Program-made: the position numbers and the translations under genes | DNA from: an uncultured Desulfobacterales bacterium | Lineage (GTDB): Bacteria > Desulfobacterota > Desulfobacteria > Desulfobacterales > JAHEIW01 | Assembly (NCBI GenBank): GCA_947259495.1 | Contig: CAMYLV010000022.1 | Location: 33,395 to 97,394 of the forward strand | Length of the DNA stretch: 64,000 nt | Direction: 5' to 3' | Part shown: in pieces, positions 1 through 8,928 of the stretch | Layout: each line of letters begins with the position of its first letter | Position numbering within the stretch: the first letter of the stretch is position 1 | The notes under the pieces: generated by a model | What the model was told of the DNA's origin: nothing | The model's input: the letters and a program-made list of their open reading frames with translations, nothing else | Databases searched by the model: none

Positions 1-1021
1 CGGCGATTTCCTCAAATTGATGGTTGGTGACCACATCGGCATTTTCGCCAAAACCCAGATGGGCAAATTCGCCTTCCTCAGGCTGATAGGGCCGCCATCC
101 GGCTGCCAGAATCACGGCACCGAACTTTTCACCATTAGGATCCAGCGTCAAAATGTCCTGTTTGCCCTTGTTGTATTCCATAAATGCTTCGTGCAGTTTT
201 TCGGCATCCAACTCTTTGCCCTTGTCGTCGACCTTCATTTCCTCCGGCAGGGGAAAGGGGACGTCGAATTCGGTTTTTTCGCCGGGCTTTTTAAGGGTCA
301 CGGTAAAATCCCCCGGTTCCCCGGCGATACGCGCAACGACTGTCTCGGTTTTCACCGCAATGTTGGAATAATTTTCAAGTTCATTTATTTTTGATTCGAT
401 CGCCGGTGGGATCAGATCCTCATAGGGGTACGCGCCGGGCAGTTGTTGGCGCCACGTGTTGGCATTGCCGCCCAGCGACGCTTCTTTTTCAACGATGGTC
501 ACCTCGTAGCCGGTTTTGGCCGCATCGATGGCCGCCGAGATCCCGCTCATGCCACCGCCGATCACCAGGATCTTTTTATTGAGCGCTTCCAGCAGATAGG
601 GCTCCGGCAGATCGACTTTTTCGACCCGCGCCATGCCCATCTTTAAATAGTCTTCAGCCATCATCTGAATATGGTCGATAAAGGTTTCATCGTCTTTTTG
701 TTCTTCGGTGGGAGCCGGATATTTCGACCGCAGGTGCGTCCAGACCACCCCTTCTCTTAAGTTCACCCGATCCACGATGCAGCCGTCAAAACGGAAGACA
801 TCATAAAGAACCCGGCGCGAACAGGCGGCAATCACCAGCGTGTTGACACCCTCATCGGCAATGTCCTTTTTAAGGAGTTCAACTCCGGCCTGACCGCACA
901 GAATCGGGCAGGTTTTGACCGCAAGCCCTTCTTCCTTGGCAACATCGCCCAGCTTTTCGATATCGACGGCTTCCCCGATCCCACAACCTTCGCAGATATA
1001 TATACCGTATTTTTTATCCAT
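1..1021 (-). CDS. qmoB: QmoB, quinone-interacting membrane-bound oxidoreductase subunit B (partial)
   Basis: HdrA-like flavo-iron-sulfur subunit of the Qmo complex, which passes electrons between the menaquinone pool and APS reductase at the cytoplasmic face. The ATG is at 1021 and about 340 codons are visible; the C-terminal part lies beyond the left edge. Visible: N-terminal Cys residues C10 and C13 (ICEGCGIGEA), C38 and C42, then a flavin-binding Rossmann stretch ILVIGGGMSGISAAIDAA at about residues 151-168, and the GGNANTWRQ segment typical of HdrA/QmoB. The start lies 15 bp after the qmoA stop, so the two are probably co-translated. Family and order (aprBA-qmoAB) are established; the exact subunit rests on this order. 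Confidence 0.9.
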   Translation of the reverse strand, partial: MDKKYGIYICEGCGIGEAVDIEKLGDVAKEEGLAVKTCPILCGQAGVELLKKDIADEGVNTLVIAACSRRVLYDVFRFDGCIVDRVNLREGVVWTHLRSKYPAPTEEQKDDETFIDHIQMMAEDYLKMGMARVEKVDLPEPYLLEALNKKILVIGGGMSGISAAIDAAKTGYEVTIVEKEASLGGNANTWRQQLPGAYPYEDLIPPAIESKINELENYSNIAVKTETVVARIAGEPGDFTVTLKKPGEKTEFDVPFPLPEEMKVDDKGKELDAEKLHEAFMEYNKGKQDILTLDPNGEKFGAVILAAGWRPYQPEEGEFAHLGFGENADVVTNHQFEEIA

Positions 1022-1035
1022 GTCTGACTATCCTC

Positions 1036-2313
1036 CTACCTGCTCACCAGGGTTTGAATCGCCTTAAGGGCCATTCCGGTAGCATTTTGATTGGATGAAA
1101 CCACGTCGGCCGGCTTGTTGGCGCATCCGGCTGCAAACATCCCGCCTTTTTCAAAATCATTGACGATAAATCCGTCATCATTGACCTGCAAATCGGCCGG
1201 AAGTTTGTCGGTCGCGACGGTGGGCTGCATGCCGGTTGCCAGAACCACCATCTCCACCTCCTGATGGATCTTTTCACCGGTTACCGCATTTTCGGCAACA
1301 ACGGTAACATTTTGCGTACCCGAATCTGCGCTGACCTCGGCCACTTTGCCTTTAATCAGGAAGATGTTTTCATCCTCTTTGGTCGTTTGATAGAACCGTT
1401 CATAGCGGTAACCGGGGGCCCGCAAATCGATATAGAAGATGTAAATCCTGGCATCGGGATAGCGCTCGCGGACATAGGTGGCCTGCTTTAAAGATGCCAT
1501 GCAGCAAATATAGGAGCAGTATGGCAGGTGATTCTCATCACGGGAGCCCGCACACTGTACAAAAGCCACACTCTGCGGCTCTTTGTTGTCCGAGGGGCGC
1601 AGAATTTTACCCCGGGTCGGCCCATTGGGAGCAGCCAGTCGTTCCATCATCATATTGGTAATGATGTTCGGATACTGACCGAAACCGAGATTGTCGATCT
1701 TGGCGGCATCATAAGGCTGCCAGCCGGTGGACCACACAATGGCACCCACATTCAAATTCAGGGTTTTGGCTTCCATTTCGAGATCAATCGCATCATATTT
1801 ACAGGCTTCTTGGGCCCGGGTGGCATCCGAAGTTCCGATGATCTCCGGTGCAATCACATAACGAGCCGGGAAGGCCATCTCAAATGGTAAATAAGCCCCT
1901 TTGATCTTTTGCATCCCGAAATCATACTCGCTGTCGATTTCAGCCTGACAGGCTTCCGTACAGGCATCGCAGCAGGTGCAGTTTTCGTTCACATATCTCG
2001 GGTTGACTTTAACCGCCACCTCATAGTTACCTGGATCGCCGGTAACCGATTCCACCTCTGCCAGGGTCAGGACTTTGATTCTGGGGTTGTCCTTTATCCG
2101 TCTGAAATTGATTTCCAGGCCGCAGGTGGGCGGGCACAACTTGGGAAAATATTGATTCAGCTGGGCGACCCTTCCGCCCAGATACGGATTTTTTTCGACC
2201 AGGAAAACCTCGTACCCCACCTCGGCAGCTTCAATCGCCGTGGTCAGACCGCTGATCCCGCCGCCAACGACTAATATGCTTCCGCTTACCGGAGCTGCTT
2301 TTTCTTCAGTCAT
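1036..2313 (-). CDS. qmoA: QmoA, quinone-interacting membrane-bound oxidoreductase subunit A
   Basis: A 425-aa HdrA-like FAD protein, the soluble flavoprotein subunit of the Qmo complex that supplies electrons to AprBA in sulfate reduction. The N-terminal Rossmann motif ILVVGGGISGLTTAIEAAE sits at about residues 13-31, followed by LGGRVAQLNQYFPKLCPPTCG. A Cys cluster (C112, C114, C115, C118, C122) follows at NENCTCCDACTEAC. The length is usual for QmoA. The ATG at 2313 is preceded by a GGAGGGAAG ribosome binding site. It is separated from aprA by about 350 bp holding a terminator and a repeat, so qmoAB may have some independent transcription, although no clear promoter was identified there. 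Confidence 0.93.
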   Translation of the reverse strand: MTEEKAAPVSGSILVVGGGISGLTTAIEAAEVGYEVFLVEKNPYLGGRVAQLNQYFPKLCPPTCGLEINFRRIKDNPRIKVLTLAEVESVTGDPGNYEVAVKVNPRYVNENCTCCDACTEACQAEIDSEYDFGMQKIKGAYLPFEMAFPARYVIAPEIIGTSDATRAQEACKYDAIDLEMEAKTLNLNVGAIVWSTGWQPYDAAKIDNLGFGQYPNIITNMMMERLAAPNGPTRGKILRPSDNKEPQSVAFVQCAGSRDENHLPYCSYICCMASLKQATYVRERYPDARIYIFYIDLRAPGYRYERFYQTTKEDENIFLIKGKVAEVSADSGTQNVTVVAENAVTGEKIHQEVEMVVLATGMQPTVATDKLPADLQVNDDGFIVNDFEKGGMFAAGCANKPADVVSSNQNATGMALKAIQTLVSR

Positions 2314-2335
2314 ACTTCCCTCCGTACAGTTTTGT

Positions 2336-2505
2336 TGTTAGGTTTCAGTTCCCGGGTTCAGGGTTCTGGGTTCAGAAGTTTCATAACTTAAGTTTCCAGT
2401 TTCAGGCTGCGGTCCTATATCCTCTAACATCTGATAACTTATTTCTGCTGTGATCCAACCCCTGAACCTTTGAACGCTGAACCTCTGAACCAGGCGACTG
2501 ACGCC
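2336..2505. repeat. Inverted arrays of degenerate GGTTCAG-type heptads
   Basis: Left part (about 2340-2400) repeats GGTTCAG/GGTTTCAG-like words on the plus strand. The right part (about 2457-2495) repeats the reverse complement (CCTGAACCTTTGAACGC-like). Together they form a long imperfect palindrome between qmoA and aprA. The same architecture recurs at 6663-6960. An open frame through it (2338-2526 minus) is a by-product of the repeat. Confidence 0.7.
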
Positions 2506-2578
2506 TAAAAAATGGGAGTAACACATGAGAAATGTTGTCGCCCGCTCGCATTAAGCTACCGCCAAGCGAGCGCTCTCA

Positions 2579-2613
2579 ACAAAAACCTCCAGGTGTCGGA
2601 TGACACCTGGAGG
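2579..2613 (-). terminator. Rho-independent terminator downstream of aprA
   Basis: Perfect 12-bp inverted repeat (arms 2586-2597 and 2602-2613, CCTCCAGGTGTC and its complement) with a 4-nt loop. Read on the minus strand the stem is followed by TTTTTG. It lies about 50 bp beyond the frame-restored aprA stop at 2662 and should limit read-through from aprBA into qmoAB. Confidence 0.85.
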
Positions 2614-2661
2614 TATCTGTTGGTTAATCAAAGTTGACTCGTCTGCTTCTTAACTGATCCA

Positions 2662-4621
2662 TTAGGCGTCCGGGATGATCTTGATATAATCTTTCTTAAA
2701 GATATCCCATTTCTGCTCTTTGGGATCATACTTGGAGTTGACAAAGCAGAACATAATCGGCTTGATAGTAAAATCCAGGATAACGGGTCTCTTTACGGTA
2801 CTGAATGTGGCGCAGATGCGATTCCAACGTCCAGATGCGGTGCTGAATCTCCCAGGCTCGCATCAGTTCGTGCAGATCACCGGCAGCCAATTTTTCGTTG
2901 TCTTCGCGCATGGTTGCCAGCAGGTCCATGACGATCTCCAGGTTCTTGGAGGTCGTCTGGTAGAAGGTGGCGGTTCCGGCTCCGTATTCATGGCCGGCCT
3001 TCATCATGCGATACATCATGCCATTGGGCTTGATGTAGTTGGGGTTGATGTCTTCGGCCGTGGTGTAAGCGCAGTGCTCCAGATAGGTCCGCACCGGTTT
3101 ATAGACGATGTCGACCAGTTCGTCTGCCGACTGGCTGATGGCCGGTGAGTAGTCGGCATGATCCTTGGCATAGCGAACCATTTCTTTGACGGCAATCCGC
3201 CCCTCGGCATGGGAGCCGGAGGAGAATTTATGACCGGAACAGCCCACGCCGTCACCGGCGGTAAACAGGCCGTTGACCGTGGTCATGCGGTTGTAAACCT
3301 TACCGTTGTCAGCTTTGATCTTGTATGCATCCGGTACCCAGTCATAATCCGGACCGGAGGTCCACAGACCGCAGCAGCCGGAGTGAGATCCGAGCAGATA
3401 CGGTTCGGTGGGCATAACTTCGGAATTTTTCTTTTCAGGCTCGGTATTGGTGGCGCACCACAGATTCGCCTGGCCGCAGGTCATATCCAAAAAGTCTTCC
3501 CAGGCTTCGGATTCGAGATGTTTGAGCTCTTTTTTGTCCATGGTCTTACCGAGCTCGGCCAGGGCGGACACGGTATCCATAATAATGGGCCCACGGCCTT
3601 CTTTCATCTCAAAGAGCATCAGGTGGTTTCGCAGACAGGTCGGCGTAATGGCTGCTGTTCCGTAAGGTGCATATTTTTCGAGCTCGGCTTTGGCGGCATC
3701 ACCGCCGGCAAAGGCTTCGCCCAGACCGTTAAGTGTTTTGGCCTTAAACAGCAGAAACCAAGCACCGACCGGGCCATAGCCGTCTTTAAAACGGGCCGGG
3801 GTGAAGCGGTTTTCCATCATGGACAGCTCGGCGCCGATTTTCATGCACAGGGTATAGGTGGAACCGGAGTTCCAGACCGGATACCAGGCACGGCCTTTGC
3901 CCTCGCCGACTGAACGGGGCTGATAAATATTGACGGCCCCGCCGCAGGCAACCAGCATGGTCTTGCACTTGATGATGAAGACCTTGTTTTCACGGACGGA
4001 GAAGCCAACCGCACCGGCGATCTGGTTTTCTTTGTTGGCATCCAGCAGCAGTTCGACGATGAAAACCCTTTCCAGAACGTTTTCTTCGCCAATGGCCAGC
4101 TTGGCCGCTTCGGCCACGATGCGCTTGTAGGATTCGCCGTTGATCATGATCTGCCATTTGCCCGTACGCACCGGCTGGGCGCCTGCTTTCAGGGTACCCA
4201 TTTTCTGGCCTTTTTTACCATCCAGGTTTTTGCCGTCTTCGGTTTTCTTCCAGATCGGCAGACCCCATTCTTCAAACAGGTACACGGAATCATCCACGTG
4301 GCAGCCCAGATCAAAGATCAGGTCTTCGCGGACAATGCCCATCAGGTCGTTGCGGACCATGCGCACATAATCATCAGGGGTGTTATCGCCAATAAAGGTG
4401 TTGATGGCCGAAAGGCCCTGGGCAACCGCACCGCTTCTTTCCAAAGCAGCTTTGTCGACCATCAAAACACTCTGGTCGTCAGACATCCATTTTTTGGCCT
4501 CAAATGCAGCACCGCTGGCGGCCATACCGCCGCCGACGATCAAAACATCAACTTCTCGCTCCTCGACTTCCGGGTCCTTTACAGCTTTGAGTTCCCCGAG
4601 TGGTTTATTCGGTAATGCCAT
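2662..4621 (-). CDS. aprA: AprA, adenylylsulfate (APS) reductase alpha subunit, with apparent C-terminal frameshift
   Basis: FAD-binding catalytic subunit of dissimilatory APS reductase, reducing adenylylsulfate to sulfite and AMP in the cytoplasm. The FAD motif VDVLIVGGGMAASGAAFEA is near residue 24. The body reads as typical AprA up to ETRYPGFYYQADY, then the frame ends with a non-homologous tail (VLLCQLQV) at 2726. The family-like C-terminus (FCFVNSKYDPKEQKWDIF, then KKDYIKIIPDA) continues in another frame to a TAA at 2662. Relative to the family, about 8-10 residues between the two parts appear missing, so a small deletion near 2743-2752 is likely, either real or from assembly. The start has an AAGGAGG site 65 bp after aprB. 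The coordinates given assume the restored C-terminus; the uninterrupted frame is 2726-4621 (631 aa). Confidence 0.92.
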
Positions 4622-4686
4622 ATCATATCCTCCTTGATTTATAATGCTAATTGATCATTGACTTTAAATAAACAAACCATGCGTAT

Positions 4687-5124
4687 TTACACGGTTGCCT
4701 GGGGCGTCGGAATTGCATAGCCGTCGGCTTCTTCTGTTGACAGCAAGCCGCTTTCCAGGTCCTTGCCTTTCAGTTCCGGATAAGCATTAGCCTGTCCTTC
4801 GGGAGTGGTTCGGATGGGGAACTTAAAGCGTTTGATGGTCCCGTTTCGGAACTTGCAGGTCCACATGATATCCTCGGTTCCAAGCATCGGCATAACACTG
4901 CTTCCCAGGGGAACAAAGTCGGCATAACCCCTGACTTCAATTGCCTGGGTGGGGCAGATCTTGACGCATGAGAAGCATTCCCAACACTGATCCGGCTCCT
5001 GGTTGTAAGCCTTCATCACGTTGGGCTCAAGAACCATCAGGTCATTCGGACAAATGTACTGACAGGCAGTTTTGTCCCCGCCTTTGCATCCATCGCATTT
5101 TTCGTCTATTACAAAACTTGGCAT
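4687..5124 (-). CDS. aprB: AprB, APS reductase beta subunit (ferredoxin-like)
   Basis: 145-aa iron-sulfur subunit that transfers electrons to the AprA flavin. Two [4Fe-4S] motifs are visible: C10-x2-C13-x7-C21-x3-C25, interrupted as in AprB (CDGCKGGDKTACQYIC), and C47-x2-C50-x2-C53-x3-C57 (CWECFSCVKIC). A C-terminal tail beyond residue 100 is the segment that wraps around AprA in known structures. The ATG at 5124 has a strong TAGGAGGT site. It is the first gene of the aprBA unit, with a leader of about 220 nt from the promoter predicted at 5356-5384. Confidence 0.96.
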   Translation of the reverse strand: MPSFVIDEKCDGCKGGDKTACQYICPNDLMVLEPNVMKAYNQEPDQCWECFSCVKICPTQAIEVRGYADFVPLGSSVMPMLGTEDIMWTCKFRNGTIKRFKFPIRTTPEGQANAYPELKGKDLESGLLSTEEADGYAIPTPQATV

Positions 5125-5355
5125 TTATCATACCTCCTAAATTAATGTAGTAAGTTATTGTGGCAATCCTTAACCGTCGAAAAGAATTAAGTGTTTGCAC
5201 CTCCCTTCATATTCCTGAGTTTTTATTTAATGGGTTATTTATCGGTTAAACCGGTACCCACCGGTTGATATTTGAGTTAAAACAGCGATTTTCCATGCTG
5301 TCGCTATTAAATATTTCCTATAATATCAGCCATATAGCGTTTGCCCAAAGGAGAA

Positions 5356-5384
5356 AACATATCATTGAAAATTTAGCTTGTCAA
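5356..5384 (-). promoter_or_regulatory. Sigma-70-type promoter for aprBA
   Basis: On the minus strand TTGACA (5379-5384), a 17-bp spacer and TATGTT (5356-5361) give a near-consensus promoter about 230 bp before the aprB start. The resulting leader of about 220 nt is AT-rich; no recognised riboswitch was seen in it. Confidence 0.7.
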
Positions 5385-5559
5385 GGGTTTTTGGCCCCGC
5401 AAAAACCAAAATTTCAAGCAGTTATGAGACAATGATCGTAACATCTATAACCTGTATTTAAGGGTTAAATTTGATACTATATGTGGTATTCGCGTCCTGA
5501 AATTCACGTAAAAAATTCCAAGCGTCAGAACCGACCTGAAAATTCTCATGCAAAGGCAA

Positions 5560-5865
5560 TAAGGAATGGTGTCAGGTGTTGGGTTTCAGGTATCAGGTGT
5601 CAGTCGTTGTCCCGGAGGACCTACCGTTGTTTCGAGGAATCACCCAATAAAGAAAAATTGATTGCCAAATTAGAATTATTTTTCTTTGCCACACAGCGAA
5701 AACCTGATACGAAATTTCATAGGTCCAAAATAAAGGTGTCGGGTTTCAGGTGTCAGAGGACAGAAAACAGAAGTCATACAAGGTGCTTCATTTCCCAGTA
5801 TTTACCATCTGTCTTCTGTCCTCTGTTTTCTGTTAACTGCTCTGACACCTGAACACTAAACATCG
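5560..5865. repeat. Repeat-rich intergenic region (GTGTCAGGTGT and CAGAGGACAGAAAACAG words)
   Basis: Low-complexity copies of GGTGTCAGG/GGTTTCAGGT words at about 5570-5605 and 5735-5760 face reverse-complement copies at 5838-5855. CAGAGGACAGAAAACAG (5754-5770) faces CTGTCCTCTGTTTTCTG (5815-5831). Related words occur at 6885-6925 and 32315-32345. Frames crossing this region are not believed to be genes. Confidence 0.65.
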
Positions 5866-5936
5866 CACACACCTGAATTATGGGTAGTAAATCGAAAATT
5901 TTACATCAATTTTTTTAATTGGAGAAGCAGATTGAC

Positions 5937-6701
5937 GTGAACGACTGCCTTAAAGCCATAGCACCGGACACGACCTTCCGGTTTGCATGTTCTCCTGCCG
6001 TGGCGTGTTTCAATGAATGTTGCCAGGATTTAAATCAGTTTTTGTACCCTTACGACATCTTACGCCTAAAAAAAAGACTGGGACTGTCTTCGGTTGAATT
6101 TCTGGAACGCTATACCACCCGGCACATTGGCCCCGAATCAGGGCTGCCAATTGTGGCACTTAAAGCCGCAGCTGCCGAACGGTTAACATGTCCGTTTGTT
6201 ACCCAAAAGGGCTGCCGCGTATATCCGGATCGCCCCGCATCCTGCCGCACCTATCCGCTGGTGCGGGCCATATCCCGCAATCGTGAAACCGGCGAGGTCA
6301 ACGAACGTTTCATGCTGTTAAAAGAACCGCACTGCTCAGGTTTTGACGCGCCCACAGCGCAGACTGTATCGCAATGGACCAACAACCAGGAAATTGGGAT
6401 TTACAATCATTTCAACGATCAGCTGCTTGACATCATCCGTCTGAAAAACCAGCTGCGGCCGGGCCCGCTGGACCTGAAAGCGCGACATCTGTTTTACGTG
6501 GCGCTTTATGATCTGGACCGTTTCAGAAATCAGATGATTAACAATAAACTATTGGATAACATTGATGTGGAACCGCAGAAACTGGCCGACGCAAAGGCCG
6601 ATGATACGGCATTGCTGGAAGTAGGAATGGAGTGGGTGAAACAGGTTTTGTTTAAGATGCAAAGGTTCAGAGGTTCTGGGTTCAAAGGTTCAAGGGTTTA
6701 G
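5937..6701 (+). CDS. YkgJ-family cysteine-cluster protein (first of three)
   Basis: About 254 aa with the pattern of the YkgJ/putative zinc- or iron-chelating family: CFNECC near residue 24, LNQFLYPYDILRLKKRLG, then CPF-x5-GCRVYPDRPASCRTYP. The conserved Cys residues probably bind a metal or Fe-S centre; the substrate is unknown. A GTG at 5937 sits behind GGAG at 5921-5924; a TTG at 5919 in the same frame is possible. The last dozen codons (RFRGSGFKGSRV) are encoded by the GGTTCAG heptad repeat, so the C-terminus has been extended by a repeat insertion. It is clearly paralogous to the protein at 7939-8721. Confidence 0.8.
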   Translation: MNDCLKAIAPDTTFRFACSPAVACFNECCQDLNQFLYPYDILRLKKRLGLSSVEFLERYTTRHIGPESGLPIVALKAAAAERLTCPFVTQKGCRVYPDRPASCRTYPLVRAISRNRETGEVNERFMLLKEPHCSGFDAPTAQTVSQWTNNQEIGIYNHFNDQLLDIIRLKNQLRPGPLDLKARHLFYVALYDLDRFRNQMINNKLLDNIDVEPQKLADAKADDTALLEVGMEWVKQVLFKMQRFRGSGFKGSRV

Positions 6702-6960
6702 GTTTCGGACTCATGCCTCTGCTGCTGGCTGCCCCGGCCACTGGCTTCTGGCAGGCACAAAGGCCTGCCATCCGGTTCTGAAGGGGGTCATTTCCCATCG
6801 AATGTAGGGCCGGTGTCTTGCATCCCGACCCATAGGCGGAGCCTGTGTGCCGGCTGGAAATGGTGACTATAGAGGATTTTCCGAGTTTCATCTGTCATCT
6901 GACCCATGACATCTGTCTTCTGGTATTTAACCTCTGAACCCTTGAACGTTGAACCTTAAA
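6663..6960. repeat. Second inverted GGTTCAG heptad element
   Basis: The left array (6663-6703) lies inside the end of the YkgJ gene. The right array (6928-6960) is its inverted counterpart (CTCTGAACCCTTGAACG). The spacer holds CATCTGTCATCTGACC-type words. No gene is supported between 6702 and 6982. Confidence 0.65.
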
Positions 6961-6982
6961 ACGTATAAGCAAGGTGGACGCT

Positions 6983-7798
6983 ATGAAACTCAACGGCAAA
7001 GTGGCCCTGGTGCTGGGCGCAATCAAGGGCATCGGCAAGGGTATTGCGCTGTCCCTGGCTGATGCCGGGGTAAGGGTTGCCCTCAATTACTTCGACTGGG
7101 AAGAGGAACTGGCGGCGCTGAAAAGCGATTTGGCCGCTGCCGGCAGTGATCATCTTGTTTTAGATACCAACCTGCTTGAAACCGAAGCCATTCCCGCAAT
7201 GATCGATAAAGTTGTCGAACGCTTCGGCCGCTTGGACATTTTAATCAACAACATCGAACGCGGCGGCTGGCCGGTGGTGCATGGGCATTATAAACAGCAG
7301 CAATGGGATCTGGAAATGGAGACCACCCTGCGTGCCAAGCGCTGGGTGTTTGATGCCGCCCTGCCGCATTTAAAGGCAGCCGGCGATGCAGTGGTGATCA
7401 ACTTGTCTTCGATCGCCGGCATCGTGGGTCGTTCAGGCCCGGCCGGTCTGGTATTTAACGAGGGATACGCTGCAGCCAACCGGGGGATTTCGCTGTTAAC
7501 CGAGACCTGGGCACGCATGGGGGCACCGCAGGTGCGGGTCAATGAAGTCATGCTCGGCTTTTTTGAAACCCGGCATGCACAAAAAACCAGAGGCTGGGGA
7601 TTACTGACCGCCAATCAGAAAAAAGCGATTCTCGATCACACCCTTCTGGCACGCACCGGAGTAATAGAAGATGTGGTCCAGGCCGTGAACTTTATTTTAA
7701 AGGGTGCCCCATTTATGACCGGCAGCGTCATCCGGCTAGACGGCGGGTATACTCTCGGCGGCGAGGTAATACCTGATATGCCCAAAGGCGTTATCTGA
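6983..7798 (+). CDS. SDR-family protein with altered active site
   Basis: 271-aa short-chain dehydrogenase/reductase fold: a nucleotide-binding glycine motif near residue 11 (LGAIKGIGKGIA, lacking the usual TG start), LDILINN near 85-90, the catalytic-region serines LSSIAG at 141-146, and a C-terminal TGSVIRLDGGYTLGG. The Tyr is at 162 but the YxxxK lysine is Asn (YAAAN, residue 166), and NNAG reads NNIE. These changes suggest a non-catalytic or altered-activity member. The ATG at 6983 is preceded by AAGGTGG; a GTG at 6974 is less likely. It lies between two convergent paralogous YkgJ genes; no cofactor or substrate can be assigned. Confidence 0.85.
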   Translation: MKLNGKVALVLGAIKGIGKGIALSLADAGVRVALNYFDWEEELAALKSDLAAAGSDHLVLDTNLLETEAIPAMIDKVVERFGRLDILINNIERGGWPVVHGHYKQQQWDLEMETTLRAKRWVFDAALPHLKAAGDAVVINLSSIAGIVGRSGPAGLVFNEGYAAANRGISLLTETWARMGAPQVRVNEVMLGFFETRHAQKTRGWGLLTANQKKAILDHTLLARTGVIEDVVQAVNFILKGAPFMTGSVIRLDGGYTLGGEVIPDMPKGVI

Positions 7799-7871
7799 AC
7801 CCTTTTAAAAACATCCCCTTTTGCCCAATTTCGGTGTCAAACTCAAATATCAGGCCACAGGCAACTTGCCA

Positions 7872-7912
7872 TTCATAGCGGCTGGAAGAAAATAATATGA
7901 CCGGCTCAACTT
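7872..7912 (+). repeat. Short dispersed repeat, GCCTGGAAGAAAATGACATGACC family, copy 1
   Basis: TCATAGCGGCTGGAAGAAAATAATATGACCGGCTCAAC-type sequence about 75 bp after the SDR stop. A closely similar copy follows pheS at 15201-15240, and inverted copies bound a palindrome at 60621-60795. Confidence 0.6.
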
Positions 7913-7938
7913 TTATAAATTATTTCTTGGATGGTATG

Positions 7939-8721
7939 CTACCGCGGCCTTATTTTTTTGGTTTTAATACCCCACAGAAAAAACTTTACCCAATCAATGC
8001 CGAATATGAGCAATTCCGCATCATGCGCCTTTATCTTTTTTAGAACTGCTGATTTGACCTTATAGCGGTCTAAAAAGCTGCTGTGAATGACAAATTCACG
8101 AAAGCGATCGAGATTGTAGGTGGCCATAAATGCCATTCTGGCCCGGGAGCCCTCCGCGCCTTCTGCACCCCAGGGGTCATTTTGAAACAGTCGTTTCAAT
8201 TGCGCCCAGCGGATCGTCATCCGGTGATAGCGTTGGGCATCCTGGTCCTTTGCCCAGCCTGCCATGTCCCACTGCCGGTCTTCATGCTGCCCCAGGCAAA
8301 AATCCGGTGGTCTGAAAAAATAGATCGGGGTATCTTTTTTTTGGGTGGCATCATACTGAACGCCCTGTTCGACGGGAAAGGTGCGGCAGGTATCCGGGCG
8401 GTCTGCATAAACCGAGCAACCGGAATCTGTTAAAAAAGGACAGGTTTTCTGTTGGTTTTCAGACATCCGCAACAGCACTTCCGGGAAAAAATTACCCGGG
8501 CACAGCACCGCATCCGCATGGCGCTCGAGGAATTCATCCGAAGAGATCCCCAAAGAATTTTTAAGGCGCAGGACATCGTAGGGATATAAAAATAGGTTTA
8601 AATTTCGGCAGCAGCGATTAAAGCAGCCGATTTCCGGATAGCAGCGGAACGAAAAAGTATCCTTCTCTTTTATTCGTTTCCCGGGCAGCTCATTTTCTTT
8701 ATCGATATCTATATACTTCAT
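7939..8721 (-). CDS. YkgJ-family cysteine-cluster protein (second)
   Basis: 260 aa, paralogous along most of its length to the protein at 5937-6701: CFNRCCRNLNLFLYPYDVLR, then SSDEFLERHAD, CPF-x5-GCSVYADRPDTCRTFP and a C-terminal YNLDRFREFV block. The arrangement of Cys residues is that of the putative metal-chelating YkgJ family. Function is unknown. It is convergent with the SDR gene. The ATG at 8721 has no strong ribosome binding site. The paralogues keep the same domain order but differ in the middle segment after the TYP/TFP motif. Confidence 0.8.
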   Translation of the reverse strand: MKYIDIDKENELPGKRIKEKDTFSFRCYPEIGCFNRCCRNLNLFLYPYDVLRLKNSLGISSDEFLERHADAVLCPGNFFPEVLLRMSENQQKTCPFLTDSGCSVYADRPDTCRTFPVEQGVQYDATQKKDTPIYFFRPPDFCLGQHEDRQWDMAGWAKDQDAQRYHRMTIRWAQLKRLFQNDPWGAEGAEGSRARMAFMATYNLDRFREFVIHSSFLDRYKVKSAVLKKIKAHDAELLIFGIDWVKFFLWGIKTKKIRPR

Positions 8722-8773
8722 ATCAACACTTAAAATTTAAAAAAGCCTGATGGGCATCTACTTTGAACAAAAA

Positions 8774-8928
8774 ATTTGGATTTCCTATTCGTAAATGCGG
8801 AATTTTTTCGCTGAGATAGGCCGCACAAGGGGTTTATTCCGAGGCGTACTCATAGTACGTTGAGGAATTAAACCCCGCGGAGAACAACGCTCAGCGGAAA
8901 AAGGGCCATTTAGGAATGGAAATCAAGG
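8774..8928. repeat. MITE-like palindromic element, TIR family D, copy 1
   Basis: About 155 bp, nearly palindromic, with outer arms ending in AAATG/CATTT and a core GCGTACTCATAGTACG. Shared internal words (GAGAACAACGC, CCGCACAAGG) match copies at 13155-13351 and 40582-40727. It separates the second and third YkgJ genes, and the right arm overlaps the 3' end of the latter. Confidence 0.7.

Noticed and set aside
3158..3913. 251-aa plus-strand open frame inside aprA
   Set aside because: Antisense to aprA, no family features and no ribosome binding site.
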